This document shows, piece by piece, positions 28,871 to 38,093 of a stretch of 64,000 bases of DNA. The stretch is from an uncultured Clostridia bacterium. Lineage in GTDB: Bacteria > Bacillota > Clostridia > Christensenellales > Borkfalkiaceae. A program made the translations under genes and the position numbers. Below the pieces are notes generated by a model. The model had not been told where the DNA came from. It was given only the letters and a program-made list of their open reading frames with translations, and did no database searches. The first letter of the stretch is position 1. Each line of letters begins with the position of its first letter. The stretch covers positions 1-64,000 of the forward strand of contig CALVPY010000003.1 of the NCBI GenBank assembly GCA_944354535.1, in the 5' to 3' direction.

Positions 28871-29932
28871 ATGAAACACATCCTCTTCTGCGGCGGGGGG
28901 AGCGCGGGGCACACCGTGCCAAACCTTGCCGTCATGCAAGAACTTGAAGGCAAGTGCCGCCTTGCCTATGCGGGGAGCAGCGGCGGCATCGAAGAACGGC
29001 TCGCCAAAGAGGCGGGCTACCCCTTTTACGGCATCCCCTGCCCCAAACTCGTGCGCAGCCTCACGCCCAAAAACCTCATGCTGCCCTTCCGCATGGTGCA
29101 GTCGGAGCGGCGCGCCTTCGCCCTTCTAAAAGAGCTGAAGCCCGACCTCGTCTTTTCCAAGGGGGGATACGCGAGCCTTCCCTATCTCTTCGCCGCCCGC
29201 CGCCTGCACATCCCCGCCCTCACGCACGAGAGCGACCTTTCCCCCGGCCTTGCGACCCGCCTCACGGCGCGCCGCTGCAAGTTCGTCCTCACCTCCTTCG
29301 AGGAGACCGCCCGCCGCTTTGCAAACGGCAGATACGTGGGCTCGCCCATGCGAAAAGAGCTGTTTGCGGGCAGCCCGAGCCGCGCCCGAGCAAAATACGG
29401 CTTCAAAAGGGGAACGCCCGTGCTCCTTGTCCTCGGCGGGGGGAGCGGCAGCCGTACCCTCAACGAGGCAGTGAGAGCGCATCTTCCCGCCCTGCTCGAA
29501 CAGTTCCAGATCCTGCACCTTTGCGGAAAGGGCAGCCCTCTTCCCAACGCGCCGTCAGACGTGCCGCGCGGATATACGGCGCTTTCCTACGAGCCCGATA
29601 TGGCAAGCGCCTATGCGGCGGCGGACTTCGTCCTCTCGCGGGCGGGCAGCAACACGGTGTTCGAGGTGCTCGCCCTCAGAAAGCCAGCCCTTCTCGTGCC
29701 CCTCGAGCGCGCCTCCCGCGGCGACCAGCTCGAAAACGCGCGCTATTTCGAAGAGCGCGGGCTCTGCCGCCTCCTGCACGAACGCGAGCTCGCCCGCTCC
29801 GACGCCCTCCCTGCGGCGCTCTTTTCGCTTCGAAATGACGAGGCGCTTCGGGCGCGCCTTGAACATACCCCCGTCCGAAACGGCACGCCCGCTATCTTGT
29901 GCGCCATCGAAGAAACGCTCGGCACGCTCTGA
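28871..29932 (+). CDS. murG: MurG-type GT28 glycosyltransferase
   Basis: UDP-GlcNAc:undecaprenyl-pyrophosphoryl-MurNAc transferase family, which makes lipid II at the inner face of the membrane. The 353-residue protein has the N-terminal glycine-rich loop GGGSAGH (canonical GGTGGH), FSKGGYASLP, HESD, the second glycine loop GGGSGSRTLNE, and the donor-binding stretch SRAGSNTVFE followed by PLERASRGDQLENA. It stands outside a division/cell-wall cluster, so it may be a paralogue or the only copy of a dispersed pathway. The ATG at 28871 has only a weak TAGG upstream; no better start is seen. Confidence 0.85.
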   Translation: MKHILFCGGGSAGHTVPNLAVMQELEGKCRLAYAGSSGGIEERLAKEAGYPFYGIPCPKLVRSLTPKNLMLPFRMVQSERRAFALLKELKPDLVFSKGGYASLPYLFAARRLHIPALTHESDLSPGLATRLTARRCKFVLTSFEETARRFANGRYVGSPMRKELFAGSPSRARAKYGFKRGTPVLLVLGGGSGSRTLNEAVRAHLPALLEQFQILHLCGKGSPLPNAPSDVPRGYTALSYEPDMASAYAAADFVLSRAGSNTVFEVLALRKPALLVPLERASRGDQLENARYFEERGLCRLLHERELARSDALPAALFSLRNDEALRARLEHTPVRNGTPAILCAIEETLGTL

Positions 29933-29984
29933 CCCGAAGGCGCGTTCTGACCCGAAGCGCGCGGGCACGCTGTAAGTCTTTTAC

Positions 29985-30027
29985 GGGGCGCGCCGCCTGC
30001 GCTTCGCAGGCGGCGCGCCCCTCTTTT
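29985..30027 (+). terminator. terminator of murG
   Basis: Perfect 16-bp stem (29985-30000 with 30006-30021) followed by TCTTTTC; it also separates murG from the convergent yunB. Confidence 0.85.
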
Positions 30028-30665
30028 CACCCGAATAAGTCGGAATGCAAAATAAAGTCGGGCACTTCCCCTGAAAGCACGCTCTCGATGATCATCACCT
30101 CGGCGCTCTCGGAAAATTCGCTCGTGCCCGCAGGGAGCACGACGGTGATGTCGAGGACGATGTCGAGATAGACGGCATGGCGCGTCTGATTGATGCCCGC
30201 CGAGGTGAACGCGGAGCGGAAGGAGCAGTGCGCCGCGCCCACGGGCAGCAGCTTGAAGGTGACGGGCGGGCCGAAACCCGAGAGCGCCTCGATGCCCGAA
30301 AATGCCCCGAGCGGCACCTTGACGCCCGCTTCGGAGAGCACCTTAAAATTCTTCTGCGCAAGGTACGCCGCGTCCCGCGCGATGGTGTTGATGCGCTGCG
30401 CGTCGGCGGTCATCGCCGCGATCTCCCCCGTATCGCTCCGTTCCACTTGGATGAGATCGTCATACCCGACGCCCGAGAGCGTCGCCTCGATCGCATCGTG
30501 CATGGCGGAGGCGGCATTGGCGCGGAGCGCCGCCTCTGCGACCGAGCGGATGACGCCCGCCGCGCTGAAAAAGAGCCACAGGGCAAGCGCGAGCGGCAGC
30601 AGCACGAGCAGAGCAAAGAAAATGCGCCGCCTCCATCTCGTCCGCGGCGTCACATAATGTCTCAC
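30027..30665 (-). CDS. yunB: sporulation protein YunB
   Basis: A 212-residue protein with a basic N-terminus, one membrane segment (about 14-36) and an extracytoplasmic domain. The family features YDDLIQVERSDTGEIAAMTAD, then PLGAFSGIEALSGFGPPV and the GINQTRHAVYLDI stretch are clear. In Bacillus yunB is sigma-E controlled and needed for efficient sporulation; here that role is inferred. The first codon is GTG at 30665; another GTG four codons on is equally possible because neither has a well-spaced ribosome site. Confidence 0.88.
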   Translation of the reverse strand: MRHYVTPRTRWRRRIFFALLVLLPLALALWLFFSAAGVIRSVAEAALRANAASAMHDAIEATLSGVGYDDLIQVERSDTGEIAAMTADAQRINTIARDAAYLAQKNFKVLSEAGVKVPLGAFSGIEALSGFGPPVTFKLLPVGAAHCSFRSAFTSAGINQTRHAVYLDIVLDITVVLPAGTSEFSESAEVMIIESVLSGEVPDFILHSDLFG

Positions 30666-30725
30666 GCCTCATCTTATGCCGCGCACCGCGCAAAAAGAAC
30701 GGCACGCCGTCTTATGCCTTCTCGT

Positions 30726-31340
30726 TCAATCAAAGAGCGTCTCCCGGCGATCGCTAAGATACGACGCAAAACACATTTCGATCTGTTCCCGGCTTGTCTT
30801 CTCTTCCGCGAGCGGTGCAGGCAGTTCTTCCATCCCGAAGTAAGCGATCTCCGTCGTTTCGCTGTTCGGGACAAAAGATCCGCCGATCACTTCGCATAAA
30901 ACAAATATTTTACACACCCCATAGGCATAGACGGGAACATTGTGTTGATTTCTGTCCTGCACGGCAATGAGCCTGACCGCTTTCGCAGTCAGCCCCGTCT
31001 CTTCCCTGACTTCTTTTACCGTATTGGATGCGACCGATTCGAGGACATCGCACCAGCCGCCCGGAAGCGCCCAGGTGCCGTTCTTCTCGTGTACCAATAA
31101 GATCTTATCGTCCCGAAAAATCGCGGCCCGCGTATCCAGCTTGGGCGTCTGATAGCCCGTCTCGCTGCAAAAGAGTCCTTTCACTCTTTCAAGAGAAAGT
31201 CCCGACTTCTTGGAAAGCATTTCCGCCGCGATCTCACGCAGCCGCTCGTAGCGCTCGATATCATACACATTGTCCGTATAAGCAAGCCCCGCCTGGGCAA
31301 GGCTTTGGATCTCGATCGCCCACTTCAGCCATTGTTCCAT
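30726..31340 (-). CDS. Nudix hydrolase with Nudix_N domain
   Basis: A 204-residue protein. The N-terminal helical domain (about 5-60) is of the kind found in Bacillus ADP-ribose/nucleotide-sugar Nudix enzymes. It is followed by a Nudix fold with a complete Nudix box: GGWCD...E...EVREETGL, matching GX5EX7REUXEEXGU. AAAAGGA precedes the ATG. ADP-ribose or a related nucleoside diphosphate is the likely substrate by family; not provable here. Single gene, no obvious functional partner. Confidence 0.88.
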   Translation of the reverse strand: MEQWLKWAIEIQSLAQAGLAYTDNVYDIERYERLREIAAEMLSKKSGLSLERVKGLFCSETGYQTPKLDTRAAIFRDDKILLVHEKNGTWALPGGWCDVLESVASNTVKEVREETGLTAKAVRLIAVQDRNQHNVPVYAYGVCKIFVLCEVIGGSFVPNSETTEIAYFGMEELPAPLAEEKTSREQIEMCFASYLSDRRETLFD

Positions 31341-31504
31341 TCCTTTTCTCCCCGCTCCGGCATTTCCGCCGGACGCTGCACATGGTCATAGCTCATGATA
31401 ACATCTCCGATGCAAAAAGTCAATCGTCCACATAACGGAGCTCTGCCGAAAAAAGCCTTGGGATCAAACGGCACGCTTCGCCCCTGTTTTGCATACAATG
31501 GAGC

Positions 31505-32011
31505 ATGGAACTTTTTGAAAAGCAATATTCACGGGAACAGGCCGTCGCCTACGCGCGCCGCTGGGCGTTCGGAAGAAACCCCGACTACTACGATTTTTCC
31601 CGCCTCGGCGGGGACTGCACCAACTACGCCTCGCAGGTGCTCTTCGCGGGCGCGGGCGTCATGAACTTCACCCCCACTTACGGCTGGTACTACCGCTCGC
31701 TCAACGACCGCACCCCTTCCTGGACGGGCGTCGAATATCTTTTTAACTTCCTCATCTCGAACGAGGGCGAAGGCCCGTACGCGAAGGAAGTCCCCCTCGA
31801 CGAGCTCGAAAAGGGCGATCTTGTGCAGCTCGGAAGAGCCACGGGAGACTGGTACCACACGCCCGTCGTCGTGGGCTTCAAGGACGGAGAAATTTTAGTG
31901 GCGGCGCACTCCTACGACGCCTACAACCGCCCGCTCTCCACCTACCCTGCGGCGAAATTCCGCGGGCTGCACATCCTCGGCGTGCGCGAGAAAAAGACGG
32001 AGACTACATAA
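31505..32011 (+). CDS. putative amidase-fold cysteine hydrolase (Amidase_6)
   Basis: A 168-residue protein of the NlpC/P60-like Amidase_6 family. The nucleophile is Cys in GGDCTNYASQ (about residue 39), with downstream histidines in WYHTPVVVG and AAHSYDAY. Substrate-side aromatics occur as YGWYYRS. In Clostridia such domains often follow a secretion signal; here there is none, so the protein is predicted to be cytoplasmic. In sporulating lineages a mother-cell or forespore role is possible but speculative. Confidence 0.8.
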   Translation: MELFEKQYSREQAVAYARRWAFGRNPDYYDFSRLGGDCTNYASQVLFAGAGVMNFTPTYGWYYRSLNDRTPSWTGVEYLFNFLISNEGEGPYAKEVPLDELEKGDLVQLGRATGDWYHTPVVVGFKDGEILVAAHSYDAYNRPLSTYPAAKFRGLHILGVREKKTETT

Positions 32012-32024
32012 CTTTTCAGTAAAA

Positions 32025-32051
32025 AGCGGTGCCGGGAAGCACCGCTCTTTT
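32025..32051 (+). terminator. terminator of the amidase gene
   Basis: Eight-base-pair stem AGCGGTGC/GCACCGCT (32025-32032 with 32039-32046) followed by CTTTTG. Confidence 0.85.
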
Positions 32052-32148
32052 GTGAAAATGTGTTGATTTTGGCGAAAAATAAAGTGAATTCGGGCAAAAA
32101 TAAAGTGAAAATGCCGCTCAACAGTGTGAAAATTTGCCCGTTTTGCCC

Positions 32149-33456
32149 CTATTCCATGCCCTTTTCCTTGCGGATGCGCTTAACTTCCCGCTCGAACCCG
32201 TTCTCACCCGGCGTATAGTAAACGCGGTCTTTGAGCTCGTCGGGAAGGTACTGCTGTTTGACCCAGCCGCCGAAATCGTGCGGGTAGAGGTAGTTCTTCC
32301 GCTCCGCTTTCCGCTTGTCGTCCCCGTAGGAAATATCGCGCAAATAGGGCGGGACCGCCCCCAAAGGCGCCTCTTTCGCATCCTTTTGCGCCGCGAACAT
32401 GGCGACCTTCGTCGACTGGCTCTTGGGCGCTTCCGCAACGTAGATGACGGCTTCCGAAAGGGGCAAAAGCCCCTCGGGCGCGCCTAAGTGCTCGAAGGCG
32501 GTGAGGGCGCTCGTTGCGACGGTGAGGGCGTTCGGGTCTGCAAGCCCCACGTCCTCGGCGGCGTGTACGACGGTGCGCCTTAAAATGAGGCGGGGGTCGC
32601 ATCCTCCCTCGATGAGCCGCATGGCGTAGTAGAGCGCGGCGTTCGAGTCGCTCCCGCGCAGCGATTTGCAGAACGCGGAGAGCATATCGTAATATTGGTC
32701 TTCGCTGAAGGCGAGCGAGCGCCTGCCCGTCGAATTTTCCGCGTCTTGCAGGGTCACGCGGATGCGCCCGTCGCCCCCCGGCGGCGTCGTGAGGACGGCG
32801 AGCTCCAACGCGTTGTAGGCAAAGCGAAGATCTCCCGCCGCCGCTCTTGCGATATGCTCCATCGCCCCTTCGTCCGCTTCCGCCATGTAGTTGCCGAGGC
32901 CCTTGCGCTTATCTTTGAGCGCCCGGGAAAGCGCCTTTAAGATGTCGCTCTCTTTGAGCGGTTCAAATTCGAACACACGGCACCGCGAGACGATGGCGGG
33001 CGTCATGGAAGCGTACGGATTTTCCGTCGTCGAGCCGATGAAGATGAGGATGCCCTGCTCGACGGAAGGAAGCAGGGAATCGAGCTGCGCCTTGTTGAAG
33101 CGGTGGCACTCGTCTAAGAGGAGGTAGGTGCGGCGGCCGCGAAGGCGCAGGTTTTCCCGCGCTTCCTCGACGGCGCGGCGCACGTCCGCAACGCCCGCCG
33201 TCACCGCGTTGAGGCGCACGAACTCCCCCTCTGCCTGTGCGGCGATGACGTTCGCAAGCGTCGTCTTGCCGCAGCCGGGCGGCCCCCAGAAGATGCAGCT
33301 GCCCAGGCGGTCTAAGGCAATAGCGCGGCGGAGGAGCGAGCCTTCCGCAACGAGCTTTTCCTGCCCCACAAAATCTTTGAACGAGGAGGCGCGCATCCGC
33401 TCGGCGAGCGGCTTTGCCTTCTCCTCGTTGTCGTTGAAGTCGAAAAGATCGGTCAT
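32149..33456 (-). CDS. rarA: replication-associated recombination protein A
   Basis: AAA+ clamp-loader-like ATPase acting at stalled forks (RarA/MgsA/WRNIP1 family). The 435 residues include Walker A GPPGCGKT (58-65), Walker B LLLDECH, sensor 1 GSTTENP and the C-terminal MgsA domain (VIYVAEAPKS, then YPHDF). Its start overlaps the stop of the upstream patatin gene by four bases, so the two are coupled. Confidence 0.95.
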   Translation of the reverse strand: MTDLFDFNDNEEKAKPLAERMRASSFKDFVGQEKLVAEGSLLRRAIALDRLGSCIFWGPPGCGKTTLANVIAAQAEGEFVRLNAVTAGVADVRRAVEEARENLRLRGRRTYLLLDECHRFNKAQLDSLLPSVEQGILIFIGSTTENPYASMTPAIVSRCRVFEFEPLKESDILKALSRALKDKRKGLGNYMAEADEGAMEHIARAAAGDLRFAYNALELAVLTTPPGGDGRIRVTLQDAENSTGRRSLAFSEDQYYDMLSAFCKSLRGSDSNAALYYAMRLIEGGCDPRLILRRTVVHAAEDVGLADPNALTVATSALTAFEHLGAPEGLLPLSEAVIYVAEAPKSQSTKVAMFAAQKDAKEAPLGAVPPYLRDISYGDDKRKAERKNYLYPHDFGGWVKQQYLPDELKDRVYYTPGENGFEREVKRIRKEKGME

Positions 33457-34289
33457 GCCTTACTTCCCCTCGGGACGCCCTCGCCCTTGACTTCTGTTTC
33501 CCCATCGACAAGCGCCTTGATCTCGTCGCGGTACTTCACCCCGAGCTCGTAGCCCTTGTCGAGCGCGAAATCGAGGTTCTTGACGAGGTACTGATCCATT
33601 GCGCCGAGCTCGGGCTCCAGCCACAGGTCGATATAGCGGGCGCGCGAGCGTTTCTTCCTCTGCGTGAGGCGGGTATCCATGATGTCGATGCAGCGAAGGA
33701 GGGTATCGACGAGGTTGGGCGACGCCTTCTTTGCGGTGAGATCGCCCAGAACGTCGACGGCGACGATAACTTCGGCGCCCATCTCGCGCACTTCCTTCGT
33801 GGGAACGCGCTCTAAGATGCCGCCGTCCACGAGCGTCTTATCGCCGATGACGGCGGGCGTGAACGCCCCGGGGATGGAGCTCGAAGCGAGGATGGCGTCG
33901 ATGACGCTGCCCTCCTTGAGTTCGACCACCTTCCCCGCCGCAAGATCGACCGCGATGCAGGAGAACGGGATCTTGAGGTCTGCAAAGGTGATGTTGCCGA
34001 GATGCTCTTCAAGGAGCTGACGCGCCTTGTTGAAGCGCAGGAGCCCGTTGGCGCGGATGGGATTGATGTTGAGCGTCGCGATCTTGGAAAGCTTCAAAGA
34101 GAGCGCGACTTGCCTCAGCGTTTCGAGCGGGAGCCCCGCGCAGTAGCACGCCCCCACGATAGCGCCCATCGAACAGCCCGTCACATAGTCGGGACGGATG
34201 CCCGCTTCTTCGAGCGCCTGCAAAAAGCCGATGTGCGCGATGCCGCGCGCCCCGCCCGAACCGAGGGCGAGCCCCAAAGTTTTGCGCAT
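33453..34289 (-). CDS. patatin-like phospholipase, YlbK/RssA type
   Basis: A 278-residue serine lipid hydrolase: oxyanion loop GSGGARG (10-16), nucleophile Ser40 in GCSMG, catalytic Asp155 in DGG. No signal peptide or membrane anchor. A strong AGGAGGAG site precedes the ATG. It lies 30 bases from the divergent YlbJ gene; in Bacillus the patatin YlbK is also next to YlbJ, so this is probably the same conserved pair in a rearranged form. Substrate unknown. Confidence 0.9.
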   Translation of the reverse strand: MRKTLGLALGSGGARGIAHIGFLQALEEAGIRPDYVTGCSMGAIVGACYCAGLPLETLRQVALSLKLSKIATLNINPIRANGLLRFNKARQLLEEHLGNITFADLKIPFSCIAVDLAAGKVVELKEGSVIDAILASSSIPGAFTPAVIGDKTLVDGGILERVPTKEVREMGAEVIVAVDVLGDLTAKKASPNLVDTLLRCIDIMDTRLTQRKKRSRARYIDLWLEPELGAMDQYLVKNLDFALDKGYELGVKYRDEIKALVDGETEVKGEGVPRGSKA

Positions 34290-34319
34290 AATCTCCTCCT
34301 TCGGGGCGTAGGGTAACGT

Positions 34320-35255
34320 ATGCCCCGTATGAAAAAAATAACGTCCGCCGCCGCCTTTTTGCTGCTCGTTCTCTTTGCGGCGGTCTTTCTCTCGTCGCCC
34401 GCCCGTTTTGGGCAGAGCGTTCTGAACGGTCTCATGTTATGGCTCACCGCCATCGTGCCGACGGCGCTGCCCCTGCTTGTCGTCCTTTCGCTGATGGTGC
34501 GCTCACCCGCCTTTTTCGCGGTCACAAGGCGGATCTCCCCCCTTGCAAAAAAACTCTTCCGCATCCCGGGCGCGGGAGCGGGCGCCATGCTGCTTTCGCT
34601 CCTTTCGGGCTATCCCGCGGGCGCGAGGACGGTCGCAGAGCTTGCTTCGGACGGACGCCTCAGAAAGGGCGACGTCTTTTACACCGCCTGCCTTGCCTCG
34701 ACGTCGGGGCCTGCGTTCTGCCTCGGCGCGGCGGCGGCAATGTTCGGCTCGTCCGCAGCGGGGATCGTTCTCTTTTGTTCGCATCTTTTAGCGGTGTGGA
34801 GCGCAGGGCTTTTGCTCCCCCGCCTCACGCGGCACAAAGCAGTGCCCGCGCCGCCGCCCCTGCCCAAAGCGCGGGAGCCCTTCTCGGCGCTCCTTATCTC
34901 CGCCGTGCAGGCGGTACTCTCGGTGGGGGCGCTCATCGCGCTCTTTTTCTGCATCAAAGAGATGCTCTTTTCCCTTCTCCCGCCCCTTTCGGGGTACGGG
35001 GAGGGCATCCTTTCGGGGCTTTTGGAGGTGACGGCGGGCGTTTCGGCGCTTGCAAAGCTGAAAACGCCGTTATCCCTTGCCCTTGCCGCCGCAGAGGTGA
35101 GCTTCGGCGGGCTGTGCGTCAACGCGCAGCAGCTCTCCTTCCTTACGGGAACGGGCGTGAAAGCGCTGCCCTTTCTCCTTGTCAAGGGTGCGCACGGGCT
35201 GCTCGCCTTCGCGTTTTGCTATCCCCTCGCACTGCTTATATTCCCCGTTCAGTAG
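34320..35255 (+). CDS. ylbJ: sporulation integral membrane protein YlbJ
   Basis: A 311-residue polytopic protein with about eight hydrophobic segments and the YlbJ/nucleoside-gate signature LSGYPAGARTVAEL (about 100-113). In Bacillus YlbJ is made in sporulation and affects spore cortex formation; here inferred. An ATG at 34320 and another three codons on are both possible starts; neither has a strong ribosome site. The 3' end overlaps the convergent pheA by seven bases. Confidence 0.88.
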   Translation: MPRMKKITSAAAFLLLVLFAAVFLSSPARFGQSVLNGLMLWLTAIVPTALPLLVVLSLMVRSPAFFAVTRRISPLAKKLFRIPGAGAGAMLLSLLSGYPAGARTVAELASDGRLRKGDVFYTACLASTSGPAFCLGAAAAMFGSSAAGIVLFCSHLLAVWSAGLLLPRLTRHKAVPAPPPLPKAREPFSALLISAVQAVLSVGALIALFFCIKEMLFSLLPPLSGYGEGILSGLLEVTAGVSALAKLKTPLSLALAAAEVSFGGLCVNAQQLSFLTGTGVKALPFLLVKGAHGLLAFAFCYPLALLIFPVQ

Positions 35256-36052
35256 GCGCCGATGATATGGAACTGGCGGCAGAACGCCTCCGCCTCTTTC
35301 AGGGCGGAAACGACTTCCTTACGGGCGATGTCGCCGTCGATCTCGATGAAGAAGCGGTACTCGCCGAACACGTCGCGGATGGGGCGGCTCTCGATGCGGG
35401 TGAGGTTGATGCCCGAGCGGGCAAAGACGCCCAAAAGCTCGTACAAAGAGCCGGGGCGGTGCTTGCAGGTGGCGCAGAAGAACACTTTTTCGCTGCGCTT
35501 CGGATGCGCTTCCTCCCGCCGCACGAGGCGCAGAAAGCGCGTGAAGTTGCGCTTTTCGTCGGCAATGTTCTCTTCGGAGAGCACGACGCCCTGCGTTTTC
35601 ACATGCGCGCCGACGATGCCCGCCGAATGCGCGTCGAGCTTTTCGAGGCTCTCCGCCGTCGAGCGGGTGTAGAGGAGCTTGGCGTTCGGGAAGTGCGTAT
35701 GAAGATACTCCGCACACTGGCCGATCGCCTGTTCGTGCGAATAGATGCGCTCGACCGCATCGCAGGAAACGCCCTCGAGCGTTGCGAGGCGGTGGTCGAT
35801 CGCAAGGACGAGCTCTTCGACGGCGAAGGGCGCGTCGGGGCGTTCGAGAAGGTCTAAATTCTTCAAAACGCCCCCCTGGATGGAGTTTTCGATGGGCAGA
35901 ACGGCAAAGTCCGCCTCCCCCTTTTGAAGGGCGGAGACGGCGGCGTAAAAGTCGGGGCAGAGGACGATCTCCCCCTCTCCCCCCGAAAAGCGCAGGGCGG
36001 CGAGCTCGGAATAGCTCCCCTCGGGCCCGAGACAGCTATAGCGCGCGCTCAT
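35249..36052 (-). CDS. pheA: prephenate dehydratase
   Basis: Converts prephenate to phenylpyruvate in phenylalanine synthesis. The 267 residues contain the two-lobed dehydratase domain with the catalytic NFTRF motif (Thr171-Phe173), followed by a C-terminal ACT domain with IESRP, the phenylalanine allosteric site. There is no N-terminal chorismate mutase, so that activity must come from a separate gene. It overlaps the DAHP synthase stop by four bases. Confidence 0.96.
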   Translation of the reverse strand: MSARYSCLGPEGSYSELAALRFSGGEGEIVLCPDFYAAVSALQKGEADFAVLPIENSIQGGVLKNLDLLERPDAPFAVEELVLAIDHRLATLEGVSCDAVERIYSHEQAIGQCAEYLHTHFPNAKLLYTRSTAESLEKLDAHSAGIVGAHVKTQGVVLSEENIADEKRNFTRFLRLVRREEAHPKRSEKVFFCATCKHRPGSLYELLGVFARSGINLTRIESRPIRDVFGEYRFFIEIDGDIARKEVVSALKEAEAFCRQFHIIGAY

Positions 36053-37077
36053 GCCTTCTCCGCAATGTCGAGGATGAGCCGTTCGGTATCCTCCCAGCCG
36101 AGGCAGGGATCGGTGATGGACTGCCCGAACACGATGTCGTGCTTCTGATTGCCCTCGACGAGGAAGCTTTCGATCATGAACCCCTTGACGATCTGTTTGA
36201 AATCTGCGTCGTAGAGGCGGTTCTGCATGACCTCCTCCACGATCCTGATCTGCTGGCGGAACTGCTTGCCCGAATTGGAGTGGTTGGCGTCGATGATGAC
36301 GGCGGGATTTTTGAGCTCGCCGTTGGAGCGGCGGTAGCCTTCGAAGACGCGCATCACCGTCTCGTAATGGAAGTTGGGGATGTCGTTGCCGTAGGAATCG
36401 ACCATGCCCCGAAGGACGGCGTGGGCGTATTCGTTGCCGTCCGTCGCCACCTGATAGTTGCCGTATTTGAAGACCTGCGGGCTCTGCGCCGCATAGACGG
36501 AGTTGAGCATGACGGGGATGCTGCCGCCCATGGGGTTCTTGATGCCGACGGGAAGATCGATGCCGCTCGAAACAAGGCGGTGCATCTGATTTTCGCTCGA
36601 ACGCGCCCCCACGGCGATATACGTCAAAAGATCTTCGAGGAAGGGATAGTTTTCGGGATAGAGCATCTCGTCCGCCGCCGAAAGCCCGCTCTCCTCGATG
36701 GCGCGGATGTGCAGCTCGCGGATGGTGCGGATGCCGCGGACGATGTCTTCCTTGTTTTCGGGGTCGGGCTGGGAGAACATCCCCTTATAGCCCACGCCCT
36801 TGGTGCGCGGCTTGTTGGTGTAGATGCGGGGGACGAGGACGAGCTTATCCTTGACGCGCTCGTTGAGCTTGCCCAAACGGCGCACATATTCGAGCACGGG
36901 CGCGCTCTCGTGCGCGGAACAGGGCCCGATGATGAGGAGGAGCTTATCGGTGCGCCCTGCGATGACGTCCATCGTAAGGCGGTCGCGCTCCTTTTTGATG
37001 GCGGTGAGTTCTTTGGTCAGCGGCAGCTCGTCGCGCAGCTGCTCGGGGGAAGGGATGTGAGCCTGTCTTGTGAACAT
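36049..37077 (-). CDS. aroF: 3-deoxy-7-phosphoheptulonate synthase, class I AroG-like
   Basis: Condenses phosphoenolpyruvate and erythrose 4-phosphate, the first step toward chorismate. The 342-residue protein is of the AroF/G/H class: GPCSAH (51-56), PRIYTNKPRTKGVGYKG, GARSSENQMHR, and DANHSNSGK near 263. No fused chorismate mutase or ACT domain. Feedback control would have to use the AroG-type N-terminal site. It is coupled to pheA, pairing the first step with the phenylalanine branch; aroB, C, E, K and Q are in the operon at 48-52 kb. Confidence 0.95.
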   Translation of the reverse strand: MFTRQAHIPSPEQLRDELPLTKELTAIKKERDRLTMDVIAGRTDKLLLIIGPCSAHESAPVLEYVRRLGKLNERVKDKLVLVPRIYTNKPRTKGVGYKGMFSQPDPENKEDIVRGIRTIRELHIRAIEESGLSAADEMLYPENYPFLEDLLTYIAVGARSSENQMHRLVSSGIDLPVGIKNPMGGSIPVMLNSVYAAQSPQVFKYGNYQVATDGNEYAHAVLRGMVDSYGNDIPNFHYETVMRVFEGYRRSNGELKNPAVIIDANHSNSGKQFRQQIRIVEEVMQNRLYDADFKQIVKGFMIESFLVEGNQKHDIVFGQSITDPCLGWEDTERLILDIAEKA

Positions 37078-37080
37078 AAA

Positions 37081-37554
37081 TTATCCTCTTGTTGTGATAT
37101 ATGAGTAAACTGCGGCGGGGACGTACCGTTCAAACGGCTTCCCGAACGAAATGCAGTTTTTGACTAAGGTCGAACTGATATGGAGGTGCTCCTTCTCGCA
37201 GGGGAGATAGAGGGTGATCATCTCCTTATCGAGGTCGCGGCTCGCGTAAAAGTCGGCGTTCTCGTACTCGAAGTCCACCGTGTTGCGCAGCCCGCGCACA
37301 TAGAAGCGGGTGTTTTCCTTTTTCAAAAGATCGACGATGACGCCGTCCCATGCGAGCACTCTGACGCGCGGCTCGTTTTCATAGGTCTTCTGCACCATTT
37401 GAAGGCGCTCTTCGAGCGAAAACATACAGTGCTTGCGCTTGTTTTCGGCAATGGCGACAACGACTTCGTCAAAGAGCGCAAGGCACTTTTTCACGGTGTC
37501 GTCATGCCCGAGCGTGAAGGGATCGAACGTCCCCGCGAATACGCATTTTTTCAT
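37081..37554 (-). CDS. coaD: phosphopantetheine adenylyltransferase
   Basis: Penultimate step of coenzyme A synthesis. The start at 37554 gives the usual length, 157 residues, with the nucleotidyltransferase TxGH motif as TLGH (14-17), RGLR (87-90) and ISST (126-129). The following basic residue is Lys where Arg is more usual. It overlaps rsmD by four bases, the conserved rsmD-coaD pairing of Bacillota (ylbH-ylbI). Confidence 0.95.
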   Translation of the reverse strand: MKKCVFAGTFDPFTLGHDDTVKKCLALFDEVVVAIAENKRKHCMFSLEERLQMVQKTYENEPRVRVLAWDGVIVDLLKKENTRFYVRGLRNTVDFEYENADFYASRDLDKEMITLYLPCEKEHLHISSTLVKNCISFGKPFERYVPAAVYSYITTRG

Positions 37555-38093
37555 TGCTCTCCTCCTGCCGCAGGGCGGAAAAAATACACCCGCGTGCGGC
37601 CGTAACGGCGCGCATCGGCTGTTTCCCAGCCTATGGGGGCGCTCTCTTCGCGCTCCCCTTCGAAGACGACGAGCCCGCCCTCTTCCAAAAGCCCGCGCTC
37701 TTTCACGAGCGCCAGAATTTCCGCAAGGCATTCCATGCGGTAGGGCGGGTCGCAGAAGATGAGGCGGAACTTGCCCGAAATGCTCCTTAAACAGCTCTTA
37801 TAATCGAGGTTGTAGACGGCCGCGCTCTCGCCCACTTTCTGCAAATTGGCGCGGCAGACTTTGAGGCTTTCCTTAGAGCTGTCGTTGAAGACCGCTTCCG
37901 CCGCCCCGCGGGATAAGCTCTCGATGCCGAGCGCCCCGCTCCCCGCAAAGAGATCGAGAACGCGCGCCCCTTGAAAGCAGGGCGTCAGGATCTGAAAGAC
38001 GGACTCCTTGACGCGGTCGGCAGTGGGGCGGATGTCCATGCCCCGAAATTCCTGCAGGACGCGGCCGCGGTATTTTCCCGCAACGATCCTCAT
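37551..38093 (-). CDS. rsmD: 16S rRNA guanine-966 N2-methyltransferase
   Basis: Modifies G966 in the 30S P-site region. The 180-residue protein has the N-terminal RIVAGKYRG, RPTADRVKE, the SAM-binding DLFAGSGALGIE (47-58) and the catalytic DPPY (115-118). It is coupled by four-base overlaps to both neighbours. Confidence 0.95.
   Translation of the reverse strand: MRIVAGKYRGRVLQEFRGMDIRPTADRVKESVFQILTPCFQGARVLDLFAGSGALGIESLSRGAAEAVFNDSSKESLKVCRANLQKVGESAAVYNLDYKSCLRSISGKFRLIFCDPPYRMECLAEILALVKERGLLEEGGLVVFEGEREESAPIGWETADARRYGRTRVYFFRPAAGGEQ

Noticed and set aside
25633..28871. Prophage remnant around the XRE genes
   Set aside because: No integrase, recombinase, att-like repeat, structural or lysis gene is present; only regulators and small genes.
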